From Mycolicibacterium grossiae (lineage in GTDB: Bacteria > Actinomycetota > Actinomycetes > Mycobacteriales > Mycobacteriaceae), in contig NZ_CP043474.1 in assembly GCF_008329645.1 (NCBI RefSeq), positions 2,046,001 through 2,110,000 on the forward strand: DNA of 64,000 nucleotides, given 5' to 3'. This document shows, piece by piece, positions 40,418-48,539 of this stretch (position 1 is its first letter; the number at the start of each line of letters is the position of its first letter). The position numbers and the translations under genes were made by a program. Under the pieces are notes generated by a model. The model was not told where the DNA came from and searched no databases. It saw only the letters and a list, made by a program, of their open reading frames with translations.

Positions 40418-41560
40418 TCATGCGCCGCCGGTGAACCGCTCGGTGAGCTTCCTCCGGTCGACCTTGCCGATGCCGCGCCGCGGCAGCTCGGCGACCACGT
40501 GCACCTCGCGCGGCGCGGCGGTGGCGTCCAGTGTGCGGGTGACGTGCTCGCGGAGTTCGGCCGGAGTCGGGGCGGCCGCACCGGTGGCGAGGACCACCGC
40601 GACCGCCACGCGCTGGCCCAGGCGGTCGTCGTCGACGCCGAACACCGCGGCGTCGGCGATCGCCGGATGGTCGGCGAGCGCCGCCTCGACCACGCTCGGC
40701 AGTACCGTCAGCCCGCCGGTGCCGATGGCGTCGTCGATGCGCCCGAGGATCCGCAGCCGGCCCGCGTCGTCGAGCGCTCCGACGTCGTCGGTGCGGAACC
40801 AGCCGGGCTCGTCGAACGGATCGGGCGTCGTGGGGTTGCGGTAGCCCTTGGCGACGGTCGGCCCGCCCAGGTGCACCCGGCCGGCGTCGTCGAGCCGCAC
40901 CGTGACGCCCTCGAGCGGCACCCCGTCGTACACGCAGCCACCGGCGGTCTCGCTCATGCCGTAGGTGCGGACCACTGCGATCCCCGCCACCCGCGCGCGC
41001 TCGGCGATTCCGGCGGGTAGCGGTCCGCCGCCGATCAGCACGGCGTCGAGCGTCGCGAGCGCCGCGGTGGCCGCCGGATCGGCGAGCACCTTGTCCAGCT
41101 GCACCGCCACCAGGGACGCGTACCGCCGGCCGGACTCCATCGCGTCGATCGCGGCGGGCAGCGCGGCGGCGTCGAAGCCGGGGTGCAGCACGGTCGGCAC
41201 GGTTCCGGCGATGACGCTGCGGATGACCACCTGCAGTCCGGCGACGTGGTGGGCGGGCAACGCCAGCAGCCACGCGCCCGGGCCGCCGAGTCGCTCGTGG
41301 GAGGCGTCCGCGCTCGCCACCAGGGCCGGCGTCGTGAGCATGGCGCCCTTCGGCGTCCCGGTGGTGCCCGACGTCGAGACCACCACGGCGACGTCGTCGT
41401 CGATCTCCTCGTCCACCCGCAGCGCCGCGGCGAGGTGCTCGGCCTCCCGGTCGTCGGCGGGCAGCGGCAGCACCCCGGACAGCCGGCCGTCGACGACGCC
41501 CTCGAGCACCGCGAGCAACGACTCGGCGGATGGGACGGCCGGGATGACGACGGCGCGCAA
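40418..41560 (-). CDS. menE: o-Succinylbenzoate-CoA ligase
   Basis: 380 residues from TTG 41560. AMP-forming ligase with the P-loop VVSTSGTTGTPKGA (about 75-88), ALPAHHVAG, YGMSETAGG (about 223-231), FRTDDVG and the C-terminal RGIGKVDRRKL catalytic Lys. Short relative to other acyl-CoA ligases, as in mycobacterial MenE. It activates o-succinylbenzoate with CoA in menaquinone biosynthesis, feeding MenB. Synteny with Rv0542c supports the name. An ATG at 41605 would add 15 residues but overlap the DUF3349 gene by 40 bases; the TTG fits operon spacing better. Confidence 0.88.
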   Translation of the reverse strand: MRAVVIPAVPSAESLLAVLEGVVDGRLSGVLPLPADDREAEHLAAALRVDEEIDDDVAVVVSTSGTTGTPKGAMLTTPALVASADASHERLGGPGAWLLALPAHHVAGLQVVIRSVIAGTVPTVLHPGFDAAALPAAIDAMESGRRYASLVAVQLDKVLADPAATAALATLDAVLIGGGPLPAGIAERARVAGIAVVRTYGMSETAGGCVYDGVPLEGVTVRLDDAGRVHLGGPTVAKGYRNPTTPDPFDEPGWFRTDDVGALDDAGRLRILGRIDDAIGTGGLTVLPSVVEAALADHPAIADAAVFGVDDDRLGQRVAVAVVLATGAAAPTPAELREHVTRTLDATAAPREVHVVAELPRRGIGKVDRRKLTERFTGGA

Positions 41561-41565
41561 CGTGG

Positions 41566-41865
41566 CTATGGGGACTCCTCGGGTCGCGGATCGTCGAGCG
41601 GCCATCCCTGGGCGGCCAGGCGTGCCCGGACGCGCTCGACGTCCTCGTCGCGCGGCAGCTCATCGGTGATCCGGGTGATGAGGACCTTGATGTCGACGTG
41701 GTCGAATTCGCCGCGATCGCGCAGGTCGCGGACGACGGCCGTCACCTCGTCGTTGGTGAGCCGCCGGCTCAGCAACGCCAGGAGAGGCACCTGGTCGGTG
41801 GCCGGCACCCCGTGTGGGTAGCCGGCCTTCAGCCACGCGACGATCTTGGTGAGGAAGGCATTCAT
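41566..41865 (-). CDS. DUF3349 family protein (copy 1)
   Basis: 99 residues. IVAWLKAGYPHGVPATDQVPLLALL near the N-terminus and LAAQGWPLD at the end are the DUF3349 marks; homologue of Rv0543c by position beside menE. Small helical protein of unknown role. A paralogue lies at 43676, on the other side of pitA. ATG 41865 is chosen; an ATG 10 codons upstream is also in frame. Confidence 0.82.
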   Translation of the reverse strand: MNAFLTKIVAWLKAGYPHGVPATDQVPLLALLSRRLTNDEVTAVVRDLRDRGEFDHVDIKVLITRITDELPRDEDVERVRARLAAQGWPLDDPRPEESP

Positions 41866-41996
41866 GGCGTCGTGGGTCCCCCAGAGCGTGGGCATGCGCA
41901 GAACACGTCGATGGTAGTCGGGTCGTCGCGGATGCCCGCAGCGCGAGCGACCCGTGAACAATGGCTCAGGGTGTGGGCTAACGGCACCTGCCCTCC

Positions 41997-42015
41997 GGAT
42001 GAACATCGGATGAAC
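41997..42015 (+). promoter_or_regulatory. PHO-box-like direct repeats upstream of pitA
   Basis: GGATGAAC at 41997-42004 and again at 42008-42015 (11-base period). In reverse complement this reads GTTCATC twice, close to the GTTCACC direct repeats bound by actinobacterial PhoP-type phosphate regulators. A further GTGAAC lies at 41954-41959. The pitA ATG is 95 bases downstream. Confidence 0.4.
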
Positions 42016-42109
42016 ACTTGCCGGGACCCATCATCGTGCCTGTTCAGCGCGGGTTTCAGCCGTGCTGACGTTTAGTGGATTTCGCTGAGAATCCCTCAGA
42101 ATCGACGCC

Positions 42110-43360
42110 ATGAGCGCAGAGCTGATCATCCTGGTGCTGTTGATCGCCACGGCACTGGCCTTCGACTTCACGAATGGCTTCCACGACACCGGCAACGCCA
42201 TGGCGACGTCGATCGCCACCGGTGCGCTGAAGCCGAAGACGGCCGTCATCCTGGCAGGCGTCCTCAACCTCGTCGGCGCCTTCCTCTCCGTGGAGGTCGC
42301 GGTCACCGTCACCACGTCGGTGCTGAAGATCCAGGACTCCAAGACCGGCTCGCTGGTGTCGGGTATCGACGCCTCGACGGGACTGACGATCATCTTCGCC
42401 GGCCTCATCGGCGGCATCCTGTGGAACCTGCTGACCTGGCTGTTCGGCATCCCCTCGAGTTCGTCGCACGCGCTCTTCGGCGGACTCATCGGCGCCGGCC
42501 TGGCCGCGCTCGGCACGTCGGGCGTCAACTGGAGCGGCGTCCTGCAGAAGGTGCTCATCCCGGCGATCGCGGCGCCGTTCATCGCCGGTCTGGTGGCCGC
42601 CTGCGGCACCTGGCTGGTTTACCGCATCACGCGCAACGTGCTCAAGAGCCGCCGCGAGGAGGGCTTCCGCTGGGGCCAGATCGCCACCGCCTCGCTCGTC
42701 GCGCTGTCGCACGGCACCAACGACGCGCAGAAGACCATGGGCGTCATCGCGCTCGCGCTCATCACCACCGGCCACCTGACCGGCGACGTCAAGTCCAACG
42801 GCCTGCCGTTCTGGATCATCGCGTCCTGCGCGCTGGCCATCGGCCTGGGCACCTACATCGGCGGCTGGCGGGTCATCCGCACGCTGGGCAAGGGCCTCGT
42901 CGAGATCGAGTCCCCGCAGGGCCTCGCCGCCGAGGCGTCCTCGGCCGCGATCATCCTGTCCTCGTCGGCCGCCGGCATGGCGCTGTCCACCACCCACGTC
43001 GCCACCGGATCGATCCTCGGCTCGGGCGTCGGCAAGCCGGGCGCCCAGGTCCGCTGGGCCGTGGCCGGCCGCATGGCCGCCGCCTGGCTGATCACGCTGC
43101 CCGCCGCGGCGCTCGTCGGCGCGCTGTCGTACTGGCTGTCGCACGTGCTCGAGGAGGTCACCGGCAACCAGCTGGTCGGCGACGGCACCATCTTCGTCAT
43201 CCTGGTCGCGCTGTCGGGCTTCATGTACTACCGCGCCCAGCAGCAGAAGGTCGACCACAACAACGTCAACGCCGACTGGGACGAGCACACCAACTCCGTC
43301 GTTCCCGCCGAGGTGCGCACGGGCACCGAGCCGACGGCCAAGCCCACCGCGTCGGTCTGA
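42110..43360 (+). CDS. pitA: Low-affinity inorganic phosphate transporter
   Basis: 416 residues, about 10 membrane segments. Duplicated PiT signatures: FDFTNGFHDTGNAMATSIATG near residue 17 and LSHGTNDAQKTMG near residue 202, and GIPSSSSHALFGGLIG/ALSTTHVATGSILGSGVG. It takes up phosphate with protons or as metal-phosphate. Homologue of Rv0545c, but here divergent from menE instead of in the same direction. PHO-box-like repeats lie upstream. It leads a three-gene operon with 43387 and 43676. Confidence 0.92.
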   Translation: MSAELIILVLLIATALAFDFTNGFHDTGNAMATSIATGALKPKTAVILAGVLNLVGAFLSVEVAVTVTTSVLKIQDSKTGSLVSGIDASTGLTIIFAGLIGGILWNLLTWLFGIPSSSSHALFGGLIGAGLAALGTSGVNWSGVLQKVLIPAIAAPFIAGLVAACGTWLVYRITRNVLKSRREEGFRWGQIATASLVALSHGTNDAQKTMGVIALALITTGHLTGDVKSNGLPFWIIASCALAIGLGTYIGGWRVIRTLGKGLVEIESPQGLAAEASSAAIILSSSAAGMALSTTHVATGSILGSGVGKPGAQVRWAVAGRMAAAWLITLPAAALVGALSYWLSHVLEEVTGNQLVGDGTIFVILVALSGFMYYRAQQQKVDHNNVNADWDEHTNSVVPAEVRTGTEPTAKPTASV

Positions 43361-43386
43361 CCGGATGACCGAGACAGGAGAACGAC

Positions 43387-43671
43387 ATGGTCTATCTGGA
43401 ATCGATCCTCAAGGTCCTCGCGATCGGTCTGGTGCTCGGCGCCGGTCTGCCCGCGCTGTTCGCGACCGGTCTGGTGGCCTTCTCGAACGGAGCGGGCGGC
43501 ACGCACGAGGACGGCACCGTCGTCCGGCCGAACGCCGGCCTGAAGTACGCCGGCCTGCTGTTGTTCGCGGTGGTGGCCGCCGTCATCGTGATCGCCATCC
43601 TGTGGATCACGAAGTCCACCATCGAGCACCACTTCGGATTCAACCCCGTCGCCTTCATCCCAGGGAGCTGA
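43387..43671 (+). CDS. Small membrane protein (Rv0544c-like)
   Basis: 94 residues, two membrane segments (about 6-30 and 52-76) separated by a short loop NGAGGTHEDGTVVRPNAG. By position between pitA and a DUF3349 gene it corresponds to M. tuberculosis Rv0544c. Function unknown, perhaps an accessory to PitA. AGGAGAACG ribosome-binding site before ATG 43387. Confidence 0.75.
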   Translation: MVYLESILKVLAIGLVLGAGLPALFATGLVAFSNGAGGTHEDGTVVRPNAGLKYAGLLLFAVVAAVIVIAILWITKSTIEHHFGFNPVAFIPGS

Positions 43672-43675
43672 GGAC

Positions 43676-43990
43676 ATGACCGAAACCCGCGAGACCAACG
43701 CCTTCGACAACGTCCTCGGCTGGCTGCGCGACGGCTACCCCGAGGGCGTGCCGCCCAAGGACTACTTCCCGCTGCTGGCGCTGCTGAAGCGCTCGCTGTC
43801 GGAGGAGGAGGTCGTCAAGGCGGCGCAGTCGGTGCTCAAGTCCAGTGATTCGGACACCGTCACCGAGGACGAGATCCGCACCGCCGTGCACGCGATCATC
43901 GAGAAGGAGCCGAACCCGGAGGAGATCCACCAGGTCGCCGCGCGGCTCGCACTCGTTGGCTGGCCGCTGGCCTCGGCGCCGGCCAACTAG
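43676..43990 (+). CDS. DUF3349 family protein (copy 2)
   Basis: 104 residues. VLGWLRDGYPEGVPPKDYFPLLALLKR and LALVGWPLA parallel the copy at 41566. Its C-terminal half is more acidic. Starts five bases after the previous stop, so it is in the pitA operon. Unknown function; retention of both copies around pitA hints at a phosphate-linked role. Confidence 0.8.
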   Translation: MTETRETNAFDNVLGWLRDGYPEGVPPKDYFPLLALLKRSLSEEEVVKAAQSVLKSSDSDTVTEDEIRTAVHAIIEKEPNPEEIHQVAARLALVGWPLASAPAN

Positions 43991-44003
43991 GCTTCTCTTC
44001 GTT

Positions 44004-44390
44004 TCAGGCCCGGGTATCGCGACGCAGCGGATGCGTCTCGGGGATCTGCACGAAGATCAGCGTGACGCCGTCGGGGTCGGTCACGTGCAGCTCGTGCAAG
44101 CCCCACGGTTCCTCGCGGGCCTCGCGAGCGATCGGCACGCCGCGGCCCTCGAGTTCGGCCTGCGTCGCGCGGACGTCGCGGACCTGCAGCCACAGCGCCC
44201 CCGGGAACGGCGGCGCACCGTCCGGCGGGGCGCCGTGCCCGGCCAGCTCGATCAGCGACTGCCCGGCGTAGAAGACCGTTCCCGCGCCGTACTCCCGGGC
44301 GATCGCCAGCCCGACCTCGTCGCGGTAGAACCGCACCGACCGCTGGTAGTCCGCGGGCCGGAACAGCACGCGACTGGCCAGGATCTCCAT
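44004..44390 (-). CDS. VOC (glyoxalase/bleomycin resistance) family protein
   Basis: 128 residues with two beta-alpha-beta-beta-beta units: VLFRPADYQRSVRFYRDEVGL and LWLQVRDVRATQAELEGRGV, ending TDPDGVTLIFVQIPE. Matches Rv0546c in position. Metal ligands (His/Glu) are partly visible (ELHVTDPDG). Substrate unknown. ATG 44390. Confidence 0.85.
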   Translation of the reverse strand: MEILASRVLFRPADYQRSVRFYRDEVGLAIAREYGAGTVFYAGQSLIELAGHGAPPDGAPPFPGALWLQVRDVRATQAELEGRGVPIAREAREEPWGLHELHVTDPDGVTLIFVQIPETHPLRRDTRA

Positions 44391-44458
44391 GCCCTCAGGT
44401 CTAACACACCGCCGACATGACATTCCCCGTCGCCGAGCGCGCCGCCTGGCCACCGTGC

Positions 44459-44500
44459 CTTCCGGCTCGACGGCTCGGGCTTCCGGCTCGACGGCTCAGG
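44459..44500. repeat. Two tandem 21-base repeats
   Basis: Units 44459-44479 and 44480-44500 (core CTTCCGGCTCGACGGCTC) differ by one base. They lie at the 3' end and just after the stop of the ABC permease gene. Just to the left (about 44418-44436) is the string ATGACATTCCCCG, also found in the hairpin at 56154-56216. Confidence 0.6.
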
Positions 44501-45296
44501 TCCCCGACTCGGCGGCGATCCGGTAGCCGCGCACCGCAACGGGCCCGAACACCGCGAGCAGACCGACGACCCAGGCCGCCGACTGCAGCAGCGGCACCAG
44601 GATCGGTCCGCTGTCGGCGAGCCCGCGCATCGCCTCGATCGCCGGCGACATGGGTTGCGCCCGCACCGCCGGCTGCAGCCAGCCGGGGAAGACGTCGATG
44701 GGGACCATCCCGGAGTTGAAGAACAGCAGCAGGAAGCACACCGTCGAGAGCCCGGTGATGATGTTCTTGCCGTTGGCCTGCACGCCGACGGCGACGATCA
44801 CCGCGGCGAAACCGACCACCATCAGTACCGGCACCAGCACGAAACTCAGTGCGGCGAGCGCCCCCTGACCGAAGCGCAGCCCCATCGCCACCCCGACCGC
44901 GGTGATCGCCACCGCACCGATCAGCGCGCGGGTCGCCTCGGCGAGCAGCCGCCCGGACAGCGCGCTGGCGCGGTGCACCGGCAGCGCCCACAGCCGGCTC
45001 AGCAGACCGGACTCGCGTTCGTCGGGCAGCGCCGCGCCCGCGCCGATCGCGCCGAACATCGCGCCGACGATCGCGCACATCGGCACCAGGCCGTAGAGGC
45101 TGTTGGCCCCGGTGAGGTTCTGGATGGACTCGCCGATGACCAGCTTGTAGACGACGAGCAGGAACGTCGGGAAGATCAGCGACTGGATGAGGACGACGGG
45201 CTCGCGGGTCCAGCGCAGCAGCAGCCGGCCCGCCTGCAGCGTGGTCTGCGAGACGAAGGTGCTGCGCAGCGGCGCGGTGGCCGCGCCGGCGGTCAC
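44496..45296 (-). CDS. ABC-2 type exporter permease (DrrC-like)
   Basis: 266 residues, six membrane segments. RLLLRWTREPVVLIQSLIFPTFLLVVYK at the N-terminus and LFFNSGMVPIDVFPGWLQP are DrrB/DrrC-type ABC-2 permease features. Third gene of a DrrA-DrrB-DrrC arrangement; GTG 45296 overlaps the previous stop (GTGA). Exported compound unknown. Confidence 0.87.
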   Translation of the reverse strand: MTAGAATAPLRSTFVSQTTLQAGRLLLRWTREPVVLIQSLIFPTFLLVVYKLVIGESIQNLTGANSLYGLVPMCAIVGAMFGAIGAGAALPDERESGLLSRLWALPVHRASALSGRLLAEATRALIGAVAITAVGVAMGLRFGQGALAALSFVLVPVLMVVGFAAVIVAVGVQANGKNIITGLSTVCFLLLFFNSGMVPIDVFPGWLQPAVRAQPMSPAIEAMRGLADSGPILVPLLQSAAWVVGLLAVFGPVAVRGYRIAAESGT

Positions 45297-46036
45297 GCCG
45301 ACCTCCGCTGCATGCGCACCGCGATGAGGCCGAACACCGCGAGCAGGCCGAGGCACCAGGCGAGGCTCGCCGACAGGTCGCCGCCGGCGACGTCGCCCTG
45401 GGCGAGGTCGCGCAACGTCCCCGCGATCTGGGACACCGGCTGGCGTTCGACGAACCAGCCGAGCCAGTGCGGGAAGGCGCCGGCCGGCGCGATGCCCGTC
45501 GACACCATGACCAGCAGCAGCTGCGGAATGAGCAGCGTCTGGCCGGCGGCCTCGGCGTTGCTCGACACCGAACCGAGCGCGTCGGCCCCCAGCGACAGGC
45601 CCAGCGACAGCAGCAGCGCGATCGCGCAGAAGCCGACGACGTCGAGCACCGTGCCATCGAAGCGGAACCCGAAGGCGAATCCGACGGCCAGCGCCGCGGC
45701 CAGGGATGCCGCCGCGCGCAGCAGCGCCGAGAGCATGCGCGCGGTGACCGGTACCAGTGCCGGCATCGGCAGGCTGCGCAGCCGAATCCCCATGCCGCTG
45801 AGGTTGTCTCGCGCCGCGCGGTCGGCGGTGGTCATCGCGGTGAAGATCATCGCCTGCACGACGATGACGGGCAGCACGTACTGCGGGTAGGGCACGTCCC
45901 CGGTGTCGATGACGTGACGCAGCGTGACGTCGAAGCACAGGAAGAACGCGATCGGGCCGCCGATGGCGAAGATCAGGTCGCCGTCGCTGACGGTGCCGAG
46001 CACCGACCGGTGCGTCAGGGCGCCCAGTGCGCTCAC
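45293..46036 (-). CDS. ABC-2 type exporter permease (DrrB-like)
   Basis: 247 residues, six membrane segments. LRHVIDTGDVPYPQYVLPVIVVQAM, SLPMPALVPVTARM and the ABC-2 motif region SNAEAAGQTLLIPQLLLVMVSTGIAPAGAFP. It forms the membrane channel with the 44496 protein, powered by the ATPase at 46033. ATG 46036 overlaps the ATPase stop. Confidence 0.87.
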   Translation of the reverse strand: MSALGALTHRSVLGTVSDGDLIFAIGGPIAFFLCFDVTLRHVIDTGDVPYPQYVLPVIVVQAMIFTAMTTADRAARDNLSGMGIRLRSLPMPALVPVTARMLSALLRAAASLAAALAVGFAFGFRFDGTVLDVVGFCAIALLLSLGLSLGADALGSVSSNAEAAGQTLLIPQLLLVMVSTGIAPAGAFPHWLGWFVERQPVSQIAGTLRDLAQGDVAGGDLSASLAWCLGLLAVFGLIAVRMQRRSA

Positions 46037-46980
46037 GACGCGGCCGCCGGGGCCGTGCCGGTGAGGGTGAAGAACACCTCGTCGAGCGACGGCTTGCGCA
46101 GCGAGATGTCATTGAGTTCGACGCCGGAGGCGGTGACGCGGGCGAAGACGTCGCTCATCGTGGCGAAGCCGTCCGGTGCGGGCACCGACACCGTGCCGCC
46201 CTCGGCGTCGACCTCCACGCCTGCGATGCCCTCGAGCGCGGCGGCGACGCGGGCCACGTCGGCGTTGCTCACCGGCGTCACCTCGCAGTAGCTGCCGCCG
46301 ATGCGCGCCTTGAGGTCGTCGGGCGTGCCGTCGGCGATCACCCGTCCGCGGTCGATCACCACGATCGCGTCGCTCAGCGCGTCGGCCTCCTCGAGGTACT
46401 GGGTGGTGAGCAGCGTCGTGATGCCCTGGTGGCGCAGCCCGGCGACCAGATCCCACACCTCGCGGCGGCTGCGCGGGTCCAGGCCGGTGGTCGGCTCGTC
46501 GAGGAACACCACCTTGGGCGGCACGACGAGGCCGCAGGCGATGTCGACGCGACGGCGCATGCCGCCGGAGTAGGTGGCGACGCGCTTGTCGCCGGCCTCG
46601 GTGAGGCTGAACGCGGCCAGCATCTCGTCGGCGCGCGAGCGCGCGGCGTGCTTGTCCATGCCGCGCAGCCGCGCGAACAGGATGAGGTTCTCGCGTCCGG
46701 TGAGCAGTTCGTCGATCGCCGCGTACTGGCCGGTGAGTCCGATCGACTCGCGCACCTTGCCCGCCTGGGTCACGACGTCGTAGCCGGCGATGGTCGCGGT
46801 GCCGCTGGTCGGGCGCAGCAGCGTGGCGAGGATGTTGATGGTGGTGGTCTTGCCGGCGCCGTTGGGACCCAGCACGCCGAGCACCGAGCCGACGGGCGTG
46901 GAGAACGTGACGCCGGAGAGCGCCTGATGGTCGCCGAAGCGCTTGGTCACCGCGTCGAGCTGGATGGCGAGGTCGGACAC
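46033..46980 (-). CDS. DrrA-type ABC transporter ATPase
   Basis: 315 residues. Walker A GPNGAGKTT (about 36-44), Q-loop, signature YSGGMRRR (about 138-145), Walker B VVFLDEPTTGLD (about 157-168), H-loop TTQY (His replaced by Gln, as in many DrrA proteins), and a C-terminal regulatory domain of about 90 residues. Drives export by the two DrrB/C-like permeases. These three genes are an insertion relative to M. tuberculosis between the Rv0546c and Rv0547c counterparts. GTG 46980; an IdeR-like box is placed immediately upstream. Confidence 0.9.
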   Translation of the reverse strand: MSDLAIQLDAVTKRFGDHQALSGVTFSTPVGSVLGVLGPNGAGKTTTINILATLLRPTSGTATIAGYDVVTQAGKVRESIGLTGQYAAIDELLTGRENLILFARLRGMDKHAARSRADEMLAAFSLTEAGDKRVATYSGGMRRRVDIACGLVVPPKVVFLDEPTTGLDPRSRREVWDLVAGLRHQGITTLLTTQYLEEADALSDAIVVIDRGRVIADGTPDDLKARIGGSYCEVTPVSNADVARVAAALEGIAGVEVDAEGGTVSVPAPDGFATMSDVFARVTASGVELNDISLRKPSLDEVFFTLTGTAPAAAS

Positions 46981-46989
46981 GCGCCTCAG

Positions 46990-47008
46990 TATGGCATGCC
47001 TAACCTAA
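46990..47008 (-). promoter_or_regulatory. IdeR/DtxR-like box upstream of the exporter operon
   Basis: The plus-strand sequence TATGGCATGCCTAACCTAA reads, in reverse, 14 of 19 positions identical to the IdeR consensus TTAGGTTAGGCTAACCTAA, with one half-site of 11 bases perfect. It fills the 28-base gap before the exporter GTG (46980) and overlaps a CATACT -10-like element. Confidence 0.5.
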
Positions 47009-47884
47009 CTAACTACTGTGCGGCACCGGCTGTCGCTTCATCACGGCGTCGACGGCGGTCGGCGCGACGGCGTTGATCAGGTCGGCCGTCACCGCGATGC
47101 GCGGCGCGATCCGCAGCGGTCGGCGCCGTGCGGCGGTGAGCATCCACTCGGCGGCCTCGTCGGAACTCAGTGCGGGCAGCCCGTCGAAGGCGCGCGTCGG
47201 CGCGATCATCGGCGTCTTCACCAGCGGGTAGAACAGCGTCGTCGCGTGCACGCCTTCGGCGGCCCACTCCGTCTCGATCACCCGGCTGACGGCGGTGAGC
47301 GCGGCCTTGCTGGCGTTGTAGACGGCGAAGAGCGGCGAGGACTCGCTGAGCACGCCCCACGTCGCGACGTTGATCACGTGCCCGTCGCCGCGCTCGCGCA
47401 TGCCCGGCGCCAGCCCGCGGATGAGCCGCAGCGGCGAGTAGTAGTTGAGCGTCATGGTGCGCTCGACGTCGTGCCAGCGGTCCAGCGACTCGGCCAGCGG
47501 GCGGCGGATCGAGCGGCCCGCGTTGTTCACCAGGACGTCGACGCCGCCGAAGCGGTCGAGCACGTCGGCGACCAGCGCATCGATCGCATCGAGGTCGCTG
47601 AGGTCGCAGGGCAGCGCCGATGCGGTGCCGCCCGCGGCGGTGATGGTGTCGGCGACGCCGTCGAGCAGCTCCTTGCGCCGCGCGACGACGATGACGTGCG
47701 CGCCCGCCTTGGCCAGCTTGTAGGCGCCGGCCTCGCCGATGCCCGACGAGGCCCCGGTCAGCAGGATGCGCTTGCCGGTCAGGTCGATCTCGCGGCGCGG
47801 CGCCAGCAGCTGAGCGGTCAGCGGCGGGCGCATGCTCGCCAGCAGAAGGCCGGCGGACAGGCGGCGCAGAGGGTTCCTACTCAC
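47009..47884 (-). CDS. SDR oxidoreductase (Rv0547c-like)
   Basis: 291 residues. A hydrophobic N-terminus, then GKRILLTGASSGIGEAGAYKLAKAGAHVI (about 38-66), DVLVNNAGRSIRRP, Ser-Tyr-Lys with NVATWGV and YNASKAAL, and VHATTLFYPLVKTPMI. Matches position of Rv0547c upstream of menB. Substrate likely lipid or quinone-related but unknown. ATG 47884. Confidence 0.88.
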   Translation of the reverse strand: MSRNPLRRLSAGLLLASMRPPLTAQLLAPRREIDLTGKRILLTGASSGIGEAGAYKLAKAGAHVIVVARRKELLDGVADTITAAGGTASALPCDLSDLDAIDALVADVLDRFGGVDVLVNNAGRSIRRPLAESLDRWHDVERTMTLNYYSPLRLIRGLAPGMRERGDGHVINVATWGVLSESSPLFAVYNASKAALTAVSRVIETEWAAEGVHATTLFYPLVKTPMIAPTRAFDGLPALSSDEAAEWMLTAARRRPLRIAPRIAVTADLINAVAPTAVDAVMKRQPVPHSS

Positions 47885-47895
47885 GGGTCACGAGC

Positions 47896-48459
47896 TTAGG
47901 GCCGCTCGGCGAACTGGCGCAGATGGGCCACCGCCAGCGTCTGCTCGGCGCCGTACTCAACGAACGTCGTCGCCGGGACGAAGCCCAACCGCCGGGCCAG
48001 CCGCAGCGACCGGGTGTTGCGGCTGTCGGTGACCACGATGACCGGCTCGTCCGGTAGTTCGGCGGCCGCGGCCCGGAGCACGGCGTGCGCGGCGCGGAAC
48101 GCCAGGCCGCGGCCCCACCGGTCGCGGTCGAGTGTGTACGACAGCTCGAGTTCCTCGCCGCCGGGAGCGACGTGGCCGGGGTGGTGCATGCCGCGCCGCG
48201 TCAGCGACATGGTCCCGACGAGCGTGTCGGTGGCCTTATCGGCCAGCACGAACGCGCCAGGGGCGTCGGTCACCGCACCCACGCCGGCGGCGTCGAGGTC
48301 GTGTTCGACGGCATGCCGGGGCTGCGGCCCGCCGAGGTGCGCCCGCACGTCCGGGTCGATCGCGTGGGCGATGATCGCCTCCCGGTCGGACTCGCGGGCC
48401 TTGCGCAGCACGACGTCACCGACGTCGAGGTACACCGCGGTGAACGTCCGTCCTGGCAC
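47896..48459 (-). CDS. GNAT-family N-acetyltransferase
   Basis: 187 residues. Starts VVLRKARESDREAIIAHAIDPDVRAHLGG, followed by ELSYTLDRDRWGRGLAFRAAHAVL, the acetyl-CoA pyrophosphate loop of RimJ/RimL-type GNATs, and SLRLARRLGFVP. Probably acetylates an amine, protein N-terminus or small molecule. Lies between menB and the SDR, with a strong hairpin upstream separating it from menB. Confidence 0.85.
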   Translation of the reverse strand: MPGRTFTAVYLDVGDVVLRKARESDREAIIAHAIDPDVRAHLGGPQPRHAVEHDLDAAGVGAVTDAPGAFVLADKATDTLVGTMSLTRRGMHHPGHVAPGGEELELSYTLDRDRWGRGLAFRAAHAVLRAAAAELPDEPVIVVTDSRNTRSLRLARRLGFVPATTFVEYGAEQTLAVAHLRQFAERP

Positions 48460-48489
48460 CGGTCGAGTGTGCCACCCCCGTCCCCCGGT

Positions 48490-48538
48490 GATTTCGGCGC
48501 GCGGACGTTCGCCACGCGACGGTAAGCGCGCCGAAATC
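48490..48538. terminator. 13-base perfect inverted repeat after menB
   Basis: GATTTCGGCGCGC (48490-48502) pairs with GCGCGCCGAAATC (48526-48538) around a 23-base loop. It begins two bases from the menB stop and precedes the GNAT gene; a transcription terminator is likely. Shares the GCCGAAAT core with the hairpin at 56154. Confidence 0.6.
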
Positions 48539-48539
48539 G

